NCBI GenBank assembly: GCA_035527455.1
Contig: DATLAN010000203.1
Span: 1-9,824 of the forward strand
Direction: 5' to 3'
DNA length: 9,824 nt
Source: DATLAN01 sp035527455
GTDB lineage: Bacteria > Planctomycetota > Planctomycetia > Pirellulales > Thermoguttaceae
Shown here: positions 1 to 5,881 of the stretch, in pieces
Numbering within the stretch: position 1 is the stretch's first letter
Layout of the letters: the number at the start of each line of letters is the position of its first letter
Translations under genes and position numbers: made by a program
The notes under the pieces: generated by a model
Databases searched by the model: none
What the model was told of the DNA's origin: nothing
What the model saw: the letters and a program-made list of their open reading frames with translations, nothing else

Positions 1-1397
1 TTCGCGCCGCTCCCGACAGCGGCAACCTGGCCATGCTCGTCCAGGCGGCCGAGAGTTCCTTCCGCAGCGGCCGGCTCGACGACGCCCTGGACGCCTACGA
101 TCGGGCCGAAGCGCTCGCCGGGCAGCAGGGCAACACCGAGCGGGCCTTCGAGCTGGGTTACGTCGCCGCCACCATCCAACACCGCCGCGATCGCCACGCC
201 GAAGCCAGGGACCGCTACCGCCGCATCGCCACGACGACCCCCAGCCACCGCAAGGCCGCCGAGGCCCACGAATTGGCCATCTATCACGCGGGCCGGCTCG
301 TTCAGCAGCAGCCGGAACGCCTGGAGGATTACGCGGCGTTGCTGCAAGAACACGTGCGGATCTGGCCCGGCGAACCCAGCGCCGATCGGGTCCGCCGCCG
401 GCTGGGACACTTGTGCGAATATCAGCGGCGGTGGAAAGAGGCCGTCGAGACCTATCAGCAGGTTTCCCGCAGCCATGCCGAGTTCCTCCAGGTCGTCGAA
501 GCGGTCGAGCGATGCTATCGGGCGTGGCTGGGTGAATTGAAAACGGCCGGTCAACCGACCACGCAAGTCGCCGCGGCGGGAGCCGAATGGTTCGAGAGAC
601 TCGTTTTCGGACCGCAAGGGCTCTGGCCGGAACGTTGGAGTCCCGTCCAGCGCGTCGCGGCCACGGCGGCGGCCCGGCTGCGGATGAACTATACGGCGTC
701 GGGCCACGACCGGGTGCAGAGCATCCTCTCGGCCGCCCTTAAGGATACCGCCGACGCGCCGCCCGAGTGGCAATCGGCCGCCAGATCGCTGCTGGTCGTG
801 GCATGGGCGAAACAAGAGGACTATGGCCAGGCCGGCGCGGTGCTTCAGCAGGTGTCTCCCTTGCCGCTACGAGACATCCGCGACTTGCTCCAGGGCTTGA
901 GTCGCGTGGCAGAAGGTGCGCCCTCGGAGGCCCGTGCCCACCTGGCCGAGCTGCAAGTCCAGGCGGTCCGGCCTGTTCTTTCCGGCGACGTGCCATTGGC
1001 TGAAGCCGATCGTCAAAACCTGGAAGAAACCTACGGCCGGGCGTTGGTCGATGCGGGGTATACGGAAGAGGCGTTGGCGGCCTACGAGGTGTTGGCCGCG
1101 GCCGAGCCGGACGACGGCGAGATCCAGGAATCGTACGCCCGGCTGTTACTCAGCCGAACCGACGAGGCGTCGTTGCAGAAGGCCCTGACCAGGTGGCGGG
1201 AACTGGAGAAGAGGTCGCCGGAAGAAAGCCCGAGGTGGTTCCGTGCGAAGTACTCGGTCGCGTGGATCCATTACAAGCTCGGCAACCCTCAGCAGGCGGC
1301 CAAGATGATCGAACTGCTGAAGCTATTGCACCCGGAACTCGGCGGAGACGAGATGGCCGCCCGCTTCGAGACGCTGCTGGAAAGCTGCCATCGCTAG
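1..1397 (+). CDS. TPR-repeat protein, 3' part (5' end outside window)
   Basis: The reading frame is already open at the left edge (Arg-Ala-Pro-Asp-Ser precede the first Met at 33), so the true start is probably upstream and this is the C-terminal 450-odd residues of a larger protein. It is almost entirely helical with degenerate tetratricopeptide repeats. Counting from the Met at 33, the clearest are near residues 6-30 (SGRLDDALDAYDRA), 110-145 (RRWKEAVETYQQV), 334-372 (AGYTEEALAAYEVLAAAEPD) and 406-438 (LGNPQQAAKMIELLKLLHPE). TPR arrays are protein-protein scaffolds; I see no catalytic motif, membrane segment or signal peptide in the visible part. Partner and pathway cannot be told from this. 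It ends 26 bases before the stop of the convergent STAS gene. I am sure of the coding frame and the TPR assignment, and not of any specific role. Confidence 0.85.
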   Translation, partial: RAAPDSGNLAMLVQAAESSFRSGRLDDALDAYDRAEALAGQQGNTERAFELGYVAATIQHRRDRHAEARDRYRRIATTTPSHRKAAEAHELAIYHAGRLVQQQPERLEDYAALLQEHVRIWPGEPSADRVRRRLGHLCEYQRRWKEAVETYQQVSRSHAEFLQVVEAVERCYRAWLGELKTAGQPTTQVAAAGAEWFERLVFGPQGLWPERWSPVQRVAATAAARLRMNYTASGHDRVQSILSAALKDTADAPPEWQSAARSLLVVAWAKQEDYGQAGAVLQQVSPLPLRDIRDLLQGLSRVAEGAPSEARAHLAELQVQAVRPVLSGDVPLAEADRQNLEETYGRALVDAGYTEEALAAYEVLAAAEPDDGEIQESYARLLLSRTDEASLQKALTRWRELEKRSPEESPRWFRAKYSVAWIHYKLGNPQQAAKMIELLKLLHPELGGDEMAARFETLLESCHR

Positions 1398-1409
1398 CCG
1401 CTTGCGGCT
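1396..1409. terminator. Short palindrome between convergent genes, weak terminator candidate
   Basis: AGCCGC-TT-GCGGCT is a perfect 6-base stem that overlaps the TAG stop of the TPR gene. It lies in the 26-base gap before the stop of the minus-strand STAS gene. It could help end transcription from both sides. There is no T-tract on either strand and the loop is only two bases, so an intrinsic-terminator call is weak. Confidence 0.25.
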
Positions 1410-1423
1410 TCGCAACAACCTAC

Positions 1424-1804
1424 CTACTTAGGATGCCCAACCCGCCAGGGCCCCAACACGGCGTCTTCACGATCCCGAAAAGGCGTCAACGACTCGTCGA
1501 GACGGCACGCGTGAAGCACCTGCCGGTTGTAGGGCGAGAGTCCGCACACCCGCATCACCCCGTCGCGCTGACGAATCAGCTTGTACAATTGCACCAACTG
1601 TCCCACCAGATAGCTGTCCAGCAGCGTGACCTGGTCCAGTTCGAGCACTACCCGGTACGTGAAATGGCGCTGCAAAAGGTCCCAGATGGCTGCCGAGAGC
1701 GAAGGTTCCACGGTCGAATCCGCCCCCGCGCCGCAAATCTTCACAATGAGCCAATCCGGGCCGCGATCCACGTCCAGGTCCCAATCGAAAGCTAGTGCTG
1801 GCAT
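1424..1804 (-). CDS. Single-domain STAS protein (anti-sigma-factor-antagonist-like)
   Basis: This 126-residue protein is one STAS domain, the fold of SpoIIAA/RsbV anti-anti-sigma factors. The visible pattern is a beta-strand (WLIVKICG, residues 18-25), a helix with FTYRVVLELDQVTLLDS (48-64), then helix YLVGQLVQLYKLIRQRDG and strand MRVCGLSP. In partner-switching systems a serine in the D-S-S/T-G loop is phosphorylated by an HPK-type kinase. Here the loop reads Asp63-Ser64-Tyr65-Leu66, so the usual acceptor position is Tyr and the Gly is lost. Ser64 is still available. No kinase or sigma factor lies in the window. The ATG at 1804 is preferred over the GTG at 1807 because AAGGAGG sits 6 bases before the ATG and only 3 before the GTG. 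It lies downstream of ruvB on the same strand with a 169-base gap and its own promoter, so it is probably a separate unit. Family is fairly certain; regulatory role is inferred. Confidence 0.85.
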   Translation of the reverse strand: MPALAFDWDLDVDRGPDWLIVKICGAGADSTVEPSLSAAIWDLLQRHFTYRVVLELDQVTLLDSYLVGQLVQLYKLIRQRDGVMRVCGLSPYNRQVLHACRLDESLTPFRDREDAVLGPWRVGHPK

Positions 1805-1810
1805 CACGCT

Positions 1811-1817
1811 CCTCCTT
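1811..1817 (-). promoter_or_regulatory. Shine-Dalgarno AAGGAGG of the STAS gene
   Basis: On the minus strand AAGGAGG is followed by AGC, GTG, ATG. A 6-base spacer to the ATG at 1804 is near ideal, while the 3-base spacer to the GTG at 1807 is too short. This decides the start. It is the strongest ribosome site on the minus strand of the window. Confidence 0.75.
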
Positions 1818-1875
1818 CAACGTAACAGCCGGGCCATCGTAGAAAAACCGAAGATGAGCTGCCCTCCAAACACGA

Positions 1876-1903
1876 ATTTTAGCAAATATTGCCGAATTGG
1901 CAA
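1876..1903 (-). promoter_or_regulatory. Sigma70-like promoter of the STAS gene
   Basis: Read on the minus strand: TTGCCA (1903-1898, 5 of 6 to the -35 consensus), a 16-base spacer, and TAAAAT (1881-1876, 5 of 6 to the -10 consensus). The region is strikingly AT-rich for this genome. A start point near 1869 would give a leader of about 65 bases. Consensus match only; no expression data. Confidence 0.55.
1889..1903. promoter_or_regulatory. Dyad TTGCC-N5-GGCAA over the STAS -35, possible operator
   Basis: TTGCCGAATTGGCAA has 5-base arms in perfect dyad symmetry around a 5-base centre. It exactly covers the -35 box and part of the spacer of the STAS promoter, a typical place for a repressor site. 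A short dyad like this can occur by chance, and no regulator gene is adjacent. Confidence 0.25.
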
Positions 1904-1973
1904 CCCTTTGCTGACGGTGAAAGTCGAGATTCTTGCGATTTTCCGCACTAGCATTGCAGTCTACGCAAGCAGC

Positions 1974-3005
1974 CTACTCGAACAGTTTTCGCTGCTCTGC
2001 CCGTTTTGGCTCCGCCGCCGGATCGAGCCCCAGATGATCGAACGCCATGGGAGTCATCTTCCGCCCGCGGGGCGTCCGCACCAGCAACTCGCTGCGGAGC
2101 AAATAGGGCTCCACCTCGTCGATCAGCGTATCGAGGGCGAGGTTCATCGTATGGGCGATCGCCTCCACGCCGGCCGGTCCACCACCGAACACCCGGGCGA
2201 GAGTCTCCAGATACTTCCGGTCCTGGCGGTCCAGCCCCATCGTGTCGATCTCCTGCATGGCCAAGGCGTCCCGGGCAACCGGCAGGGTGATTCGGCCGTC
2301 GGCCCTGCTCAAGGCATAGTCGCGGACCCAGCGGAGCCGATTGTTGGCCAGCCGCGGCGTGCCACGGCTGCGCGAGGCGATCTCGGCGGCCGCCGCAGCC
2401 TCGATTTCCACATCGAGCTTCCGCGCATTGCGCCGGACGATCTCGGCCAGATCCTCGATCGTGTAGAAGTCGAGGTGCTCCCGCATCAGAAACCGATCAC
2501 GCAGGGGGGCGGAAAGCAACCCGGTGCGCGTAGTGGCCCCGATCAGCGTGAACGGCTTCAGCGGCATGTTGATCGTCCGGGCGTTGACCCCTTCGCCCAG
2601 CGTCAGATCGATCCGGAAATCCTCCATGGCCGGGTAGAGGAACTCCTCGACCGCCTTGGGCATGCGGTGGATCTCGTCGATGAACAGCACGGAACGTTCT
2701 TCCGCGTTGGTCAGGTACGGAATCAGGTCCTTCGGCGCGGCCAACGTGGCCCCGCTGCCGATCTGGAAGCCCACGCCCAGGTCGCGGGGGATGCACATGG
2801 CGAAGGTCGTTTTTCCCAGTCCGGGCGGCCCGTCGAAGAGAATATGCCCCAGCGGCTCCCCCCGTTTAGAGGACGCATCCACGGCGATTTCCAGCCGCGC
2901 GTAGACTTCCCGCTGGCCCACCATGTCCCGCATCCGCTGCGGACGCAGGTCGCGATCCTCGTCCCGAAATTCGGCCGCCGGCTGCAAGATCGGTTCGCGG
3001 GACAT
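1974..3005 (-). CDS. ruvB: Holliday junction branch-migration ATPase RuvB
   Basis: RuvB is the hexameric AAA+ motor that, with RuvA, drives branch migration of Holliday junctions before RuvC cleavage in recombinational repair. The 343-residue product is of normal family length. Visible elements: Walker A GPPGLGKT (59-66), Walker B VLFIDEIHR with Asp110-Glu111, the sensor/arginine-finger region GATTRTGLLSAPLRDRF, sensor 2 SRGTPRLANNRLRWVRDYA, and the winged-helix C-terminus ending in RTPRGRKMTPMAFDHLGL. The frame is open further upstream to a Met at 3149, but the promoter at 3057-3084 would lie inside that longer version. The family-like N-terminus MSREPIL also begins at 3005, so that start is chosen even though its Shine-Dalgarno sequence is poor. 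ruvA and ruvC are not adjacent. Function is well supported. Confidence 0.96.
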   Translation of the reverse strand: MSREPILQPAAEFRDEDRDLRPQRMRDMVGQREVYARLEIAVDASSKRGEPLGHILFDGPPGLGKTTFAMCIPRDLGVGFQIGSGATLAAPKDLIPYLTNAEERSVLFIDEIHRMPKAVEEFLYPAMEDFRIDLTLGEGVNARTINMPLKPFTLIGATTRTGLLSAPLRDRFLMREHLDFYTIEDLAEIVRRNARKLDVEIEAAAAAEIASRSRGTPRLANNRLRWVRDYALSRADGRITLPVARDALAMQEIDTMGLDRQDRKYLETLARVFGGGPAGVEAIAHTMNLALDTLIDEVEPYLLRSELLVRTPRGRKMTPMAFDHLGLDPAAEPKRAEQRKLFE

Positions 3006-3056
3006 CGATGAAGAAGGGGTCGGCCGGGAAGGGGACGGGGCAGAATCAACAGGCTC

Positions 3057-3084
3057 AGTATAGCAACGCTTTCGGCCCGGACAA
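3057..3084 (-). promoter_or_regulatory. Extended -10 promoter of ruvB
   Basis: On the minus strand TTGTCC (3084-3079, 4 of 6) is separated by 16 bases from TATACT (3062-3057, 5 of 6). The -10 is preceded by TG-C, the extended -10 element. A start near 3050 gives a leader of about 45 bases before the ATG at 3005 and rules against the longer frame beginning at 3149. Confidence 0.6.
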
Positions 3085-3293
3085 GCTTCTCGTGTCTTGA
3101 GCCCATACCAATTGGACCCGACAAATCGGCGCAATATGAGCCCGTGCAAACTATCCCGAACAACCTATGCCGGTCGGCAGGCCTCGCCCAATCGGCAAAG
3201 TCACCCCGGATCTCCCTCGAAATGGTGCAGAAAACGGGTCTGAAGCAGCCCGACGTTCTTGAGTTCGTTGGGCTCGGCGGTCGATCAATCAGG

Positions 3294-3313
3294 AGGGCGG
3301 GAGTTTCCGCCCT
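3294..3313. other. Hairpin AGGGCGG-N6-CCGCCCT upstream of the small membrane-protein gene
   Basis: Perfect 7-base GC-rich arms flank a GAGTTT loop, 38 bases before the ATG at 3352. It may be a leader hairpin of that gene, an operator, or a copy of a dispersed repeat. There is no immediate T-run, although TTTTT occurs about 20 bases downstream, so it is not called a terminator. Confidence 0.35.
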
Positions 3314-3351
3314 GGTGGCTCTCGGTCCGTCGTTTTTCGGAGAATTCAGCT

Positions 3352-3603
3352 ATGTGGCGCGCATTCTTCCTGGCCGTCGGGGTTTATCTGATGGTTTTGG
3401 GCCTGGAATGTCTGGGCGTGGAGCAGGTGACTCTGAAGATGCGAGAGCCCCCGCCACCGACGACGCTGCCGTTGGAGGAACCTAAGACAGAGGGCCCCCA
3501 GAGGAAGATCACCCCACCGCGCTGGGCTCCCTGGAGCCTGTTGTCCTGCGGAGCGGTCGTCTGCCTCTATTCGTTCACGATTCCCACTCGGTTCAAGAAG
3601 TAG
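3352..3603 (+). CDS. Small two-helix membrane protein, conserved hypothetical
   Basis: The product is 83 residues. It starts MWRAFFLAVGVYLMVLGLECLGV, a hydrophobic helix with Glu19-Cys20 inside it (about residues 4-23). A proline- and charge-rich linker (31-57) follows, then a second hydrophobic helix WSLLSCGAVVCLYSFTI (61-77) and a basic tail PTRFKK. The start is set by GGAG at 3339-3342, about 9 bases upstream of the ATG. A longer frame using a TTG at 3259 is less likely because it has no ribosome site. The sequence resembles short uncharacterised membrane proteins I recall from planctomycetes, but I cannot confirm this by search. No function can be assigned. It is divergent from ruvB and about 300 bases upstream of the double-parvulin gene, which has its own promoter. 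Confidence 0.75.
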   Translation: MWRAFFLAVGVYLMVLGLECLGVEQVTLKMREPPPPTTLPLEEPKTEGPQRKITPPRWAPWSLLSCGAVVCLYSFTIPTRFKK

Positions 3604-3704
3604 CGACGACGCCCGGCCGCCCGATCCAGAGACTTGCGGCGCTCGCGGGCCTGTCGAAGGGACGGACTATCCGGCGACCGAAGTTCCGGCAGCGGTTCCC
3701 GTGG

Positions 3705-3730
3705 CTTGTTCCGGCCTACAGGCCGGCAAG
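3705..3730 (+). terminator. Bulged hairpin after the small membrane-protein gene, terminator candidate
   Basis: CTTG-TT-CCGGCCT-AC-AGGCCGG-CAAG folds into a 7-base core extended by 4 more base pairs across a two-base TT bulge. It lies about 100 bases after the stop of the small membrane-protein gene. There is no following T-tract, so it is a weak terminator candidate; it may be a processing or repeat element instead. Confidence 0.3.
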
Positions 3731-3798
3731 AAATGCGATCTAGGCCCCTCATCTTCTCCAGTTGACCAATGAGGTGATTGCCCAGCCGGCAATCGGTC

Positions 3799-3827
3799 TT
3801 GCTTCGAAGGGGGCGCATTCTTATACT
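3799..3827 (+). promoter_or_regulatory. Sigma70-like promoter of the double-parvulin gene
   Basis: TTGCTT (3799-3804, 3 of 6 to the -35 consensus) is followed after exactly 17 bases by TATACT (3822-3827, 5 of 6 to the -10 consensus). A start near 3834 gives a leader of about 74 bases before the ATG at 3908. The same TATACT hexamer serves as the ruvB -10. Confidence 0.55.
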
Positions 3828-3886
3828 GCCCCACCCATTAGTTGTGCGCCTGGAGAGTTCGCACGCGCGCAACATTCGACCCAATA

Positions 3887-3906
3887 ACGGTTTACGGAGG
3901 AACCGT
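3887..3906 (+). promoter_or_regulatory. Ribosome-binding site in a predicted hairpin loop
   Basis: ACGGTT (3887-3892) pairs with AACCGT (3901-3906). The 8-base loop TACGGAGG contains the GGAGG Shine-Dalgarno sequence, with the ATG at 3908 just one base beyond the stem. The Shine-Dalgarno spacing of 7 bases sets the start of the gene. The hairpin could either display or restrict the ribosome site; which it does cannot be told from sequence. Confidence 0.5.
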
Positions 3907-3907
3907 C

Positions 3908-5848
3908 ATGAAGCAGAGACATTCTACCAGCGTTGTGGCCCGGGCAGGAAAACGCAGGCACTACCTGGGATTGATCCTCGGCAGCTTTGCGGTCGTGGCC
4001 GTCAGTCTTGCGATTCGGTACTTCTGGGGGACTGAGCCGGTCAGTGCCGACCCGCTTGCCCAACCATCCGGCGGTCAAGCGGCAGCGCGATCGACCGGCA
4101 GTGGAACTCACCCCGCTTCCCCAGCCGCACGAGACGACGCTTCGCCTCTGCAAGTGGTGGCGACCGTCAACGGCCGGCAGATCACTCGCACGGACTTGGG
4201 CCGCGAGTGCCTGCGCCACTATGGAACCAAGGTCCTCGATAGCTGGATCAACAAGCTGCTGATCGCTCAAGAGTGCCGGCGGCGGAACATCGTGGTCGGC
4301 GGCACCGAGGTGGACGACGAGGTCAAGCGGATCGCCCAGCGGTTCTCGTTGCCGGTCGACCAGTGGCTGAAGATGCTCAAGCAGGAGCGGGGGATCGATC
4401 CGGCCCAATACGCCAACGACATCATCTGGCCTACCCTGGCGTTGCGCCGGCTGGCCGGAGAAGAACTCTCGGTCACCCCGGAGGAAGCGTACAAGGCGTA
4501 CGAGATGAAGTACGGTCCGGTGGTCCGCGCCCGGCTGATCTCTTGCACCGACGCCGAGAAAGCCCATCGCATTCGCGCCGCCGCGGTGGCCGATCCCAAC
4601 CGGTTCGGGCTGCTGGCCAAGGAGTATTCCGACGACGCCAGCGCCGCGATGAAAGGCGTGATCGAACCGATCCGCAAGCACGGCAGCTACCCGCAAATCG
4701 AACAGGCGGCCTTCAACATGACGGACGGCGAGATCTCGCAGGTGATTCCGGCGGGAGGGCAATTCGTCATTCTCAAGCGAGAGGGGGCGCTGCCCGGGGC
4801 CCAAGGCATCACGTTCGAGCAGGTCAAGCCCCGTCTGGAAGAAGTCATCCGCGACAACAAGCTGCGCCACGTCTCGGCCGAGATCTTCCAGGACCTGAAG
4901 CAAAAGGCCAGCGTGATCAACTACCTGGAAAACGCCGCCCCCGGCGGCCGGTTTCCCGTGATGGCAGCCGTGATCAACGGTCAGAGCATCACGACCGACC
5001 AACTGGCCCAGCGGTGCATCGAACGACACGGCGAGGAAGTGCTCGAAGGCACGATCAACCGCAGACTGATCGAACTGGCCTGCGAGAAGTCGAAGATCAC
5101 CGTCACCGACGCGGAACTCGACCGGGAGATCGTCCGCGCGGCCTCCGTCTCGCTGCCGCCGAAAGACGGCCAGGTCGACGTCGAGGGCTGGCTGGAACTG
5201 GTCACCGAGAAGCAGGGCGTTTCCCTCGACGTGTACCGTCACGACACGGTCTGGCCGACCGTGGCGCTGAAGAAGTTGGTCGGCGACGACATCACGGTGA
5301 CCCAAGAAGACATGCAGAAGGGCATCGCGTCGAACTACGGCCCGCGCATGCGTTGTCTGGCGATCGTGCTGAACAATTTCCGCCGCGCGCAGGAGGTCTG
5401 GGAGATGGCCCGGGCGAATTGCACGGCCGAGTACTTCGGCGAGCTGGCCTCGCAATACTCCATCGAGCCGGGCAGCCGGGCGCTGCGCGGCGAGGTCCCG
5501 CCGATCAAGAAACACGGCGGCCAGCCGCTGCTGGAGGAAGAGGCGTTTTCCTTGCAGGCGGGTAATATCTCGGGAATCATTCAAGTGGGTGACCGATTCG
5601 TGATCTTGTACTGCCTGGGCTGCACCAAACCGACGGAAGTACGTTTCGAAGAAGTTCGCGACCTGATCTACGAAGACATCTTCGAGAAGAAACAGCGGCT
5701 GGCCATGGCCAAGTACTTCAGCGACTCGCAGGACACGGCCACCATCGACAACTACCTGACGGGCACGACCCGGCGGCCGAAGCCGACGTCGTCGCTTACG
5801 CCCGCCGCCGGAGTCCCCAGCCTTCGCCAGGTTCCCGGCGTCGAGTAG
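3908..5848 (+). CDS. Membrane-anchored tandem SurA/PrsA-like protein with two degenerate parvulin domains
   Basis: The product is 646 residues. A basic N-terminus and one hydrophobic helix (19-36) anchor it with the bulk outside the cytoplasm. A Ser/Pro/Ala-rich linker (41-80) leads to two homologous units. Each opens with V(I)NGxxIT (86-92 and 354-360), has helical SurA_N-like sequence containing a D-x-x-WPTxALxxLxGxxxxVT block, then a parvulin-like domain (about 205-292 and 481-571). SurA/PrsA proteins fold secreted proteins. Parvulin marks such as AKEYSDD and EISQVI/NISGII are present. The strand-1 histidine is replaced (RARLIS, RCLAIV), and the final F-G-Y-H-I-I becomes GGQFVILK or GDRFVILY. 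Peptidyl-prolyl isomerase activity is therefore doubtful and a chaperone or substrate-binding role is more likely. The ATG at 3908 has GGAGG 7 bases before it. The methyltransferase-like gene follows 33 bases later. Confidence 0.88.
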   Translation: MKQRHSTSVVARAGKRRHYLGLILGSFAVVAVSLAIRYFWGTEPVSADPLAQPSGGQAAARSTGSGTHPASPAARDDASPLQVVATVNGRQITRTDLGRECLRHYGTKVLDSWINKLLIAQECRRRNIVVGGTEVDDEVKRIAQRFSLPVDQWLKMLKQERGIDPAQYANDIIWPTLALRRLAGEELSVTPEEAYKAYEMKYGPVVRARLISCTDAEKAHRIRAAAVADPNRFGLLAKEYSDDASAAMKGVIEPIRKHGSYPQIEQAAFNMTDGEISQVIPAGGQFVILKREGALPGAQGITFEQVKPRLEEVIRDNKLRHVSAEIFQDLKQKASVINYLENAAPGGRFPVMAAVINGQSITTDQLAQRCIERHGEEVLEGTINRRLIELACEKSKITVTDAELDREIVRAASVSLPPKDGQVDVEGWLELVTEKQGVSLDVYRHDTVWPTVALKKLVGDDITVTQEDMQKGIASNYGPRMRCLAIVLNNFRRAQEVWEMARANCTAEYFGELASQYSIEPGSRALRGEVPPIKKHGGQPLLEEEAFSLQAGNISGIIQVGDRFVILYCLGCTKPTEVRFEEVRDLIYEDIFEKKQRLAMAKYFSDSQDTATIDNYLTGTTRRPKPTSSLTPAAGVPSLRQVPGVE

Positions 5849-5881
5849 ATTTCGAACTGCAAGCGGCGAGTCGAGACATAC

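Larger units (their letters stand above)
3006..3351. other. Divergent intergenic region between ruvB and the 83-residue membrane protein
   Basis: This 346-base gap separates the minus-strand ruvB from the plus-strand small membrane-protein gene. Apart from the ruvB promoter and the hairpin at 3294-3313 I see nothing definite in it. Open frames cross it on both strands, but none has a Shine-Dalgarno sequence or recognisable protein features. I could not find a good promoter for the plus-strand gene. Confidence 0.6.
3604..3907. other. Intergenic region upstream of the double-parvulin gene
   Basis: This 304-base gap holds a hairpin (3705-3730), a sigma70-like promoter (3799-3827), and a structured leader. 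The leader contains a GTGCG/CGCAC stem with an 11-base loop (3844-3864) and the hairpin around the Shine-Dalgarno sequence. I see no protein-coding signal in it. Confidence 0.6.

Noticed and set aside
1941..1973. Possible terminator just after ruvB
   Set aside because: The only pairing found there (CTTGCG with CGCAAG across about 26 bases) is too short and too widely spaced to support a terminator.
1626..3011. 461-residue plus-strand open frame opposite ruvB and the STAS promoter
   Set aside because: The opposite strand encodes an unmistakable RuvB. This frame has low-complexity His/Arg/Gln-rich sequence typical of an antisense shadow.
3144..3485. 113-residue plus-strand open frame between ruvB and the small membrane protein
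   Set aside because: It overlaps the better-supported gene at 3352 in another frame, has no ribosome site and no recognisable protein features.
4273..5565. 430-residue plus-strand open frame inside the double-parvulin gene
   Set aside because: It is an alternative frame of the real gene, extremely Arg/Gly-rich, with no start signal.
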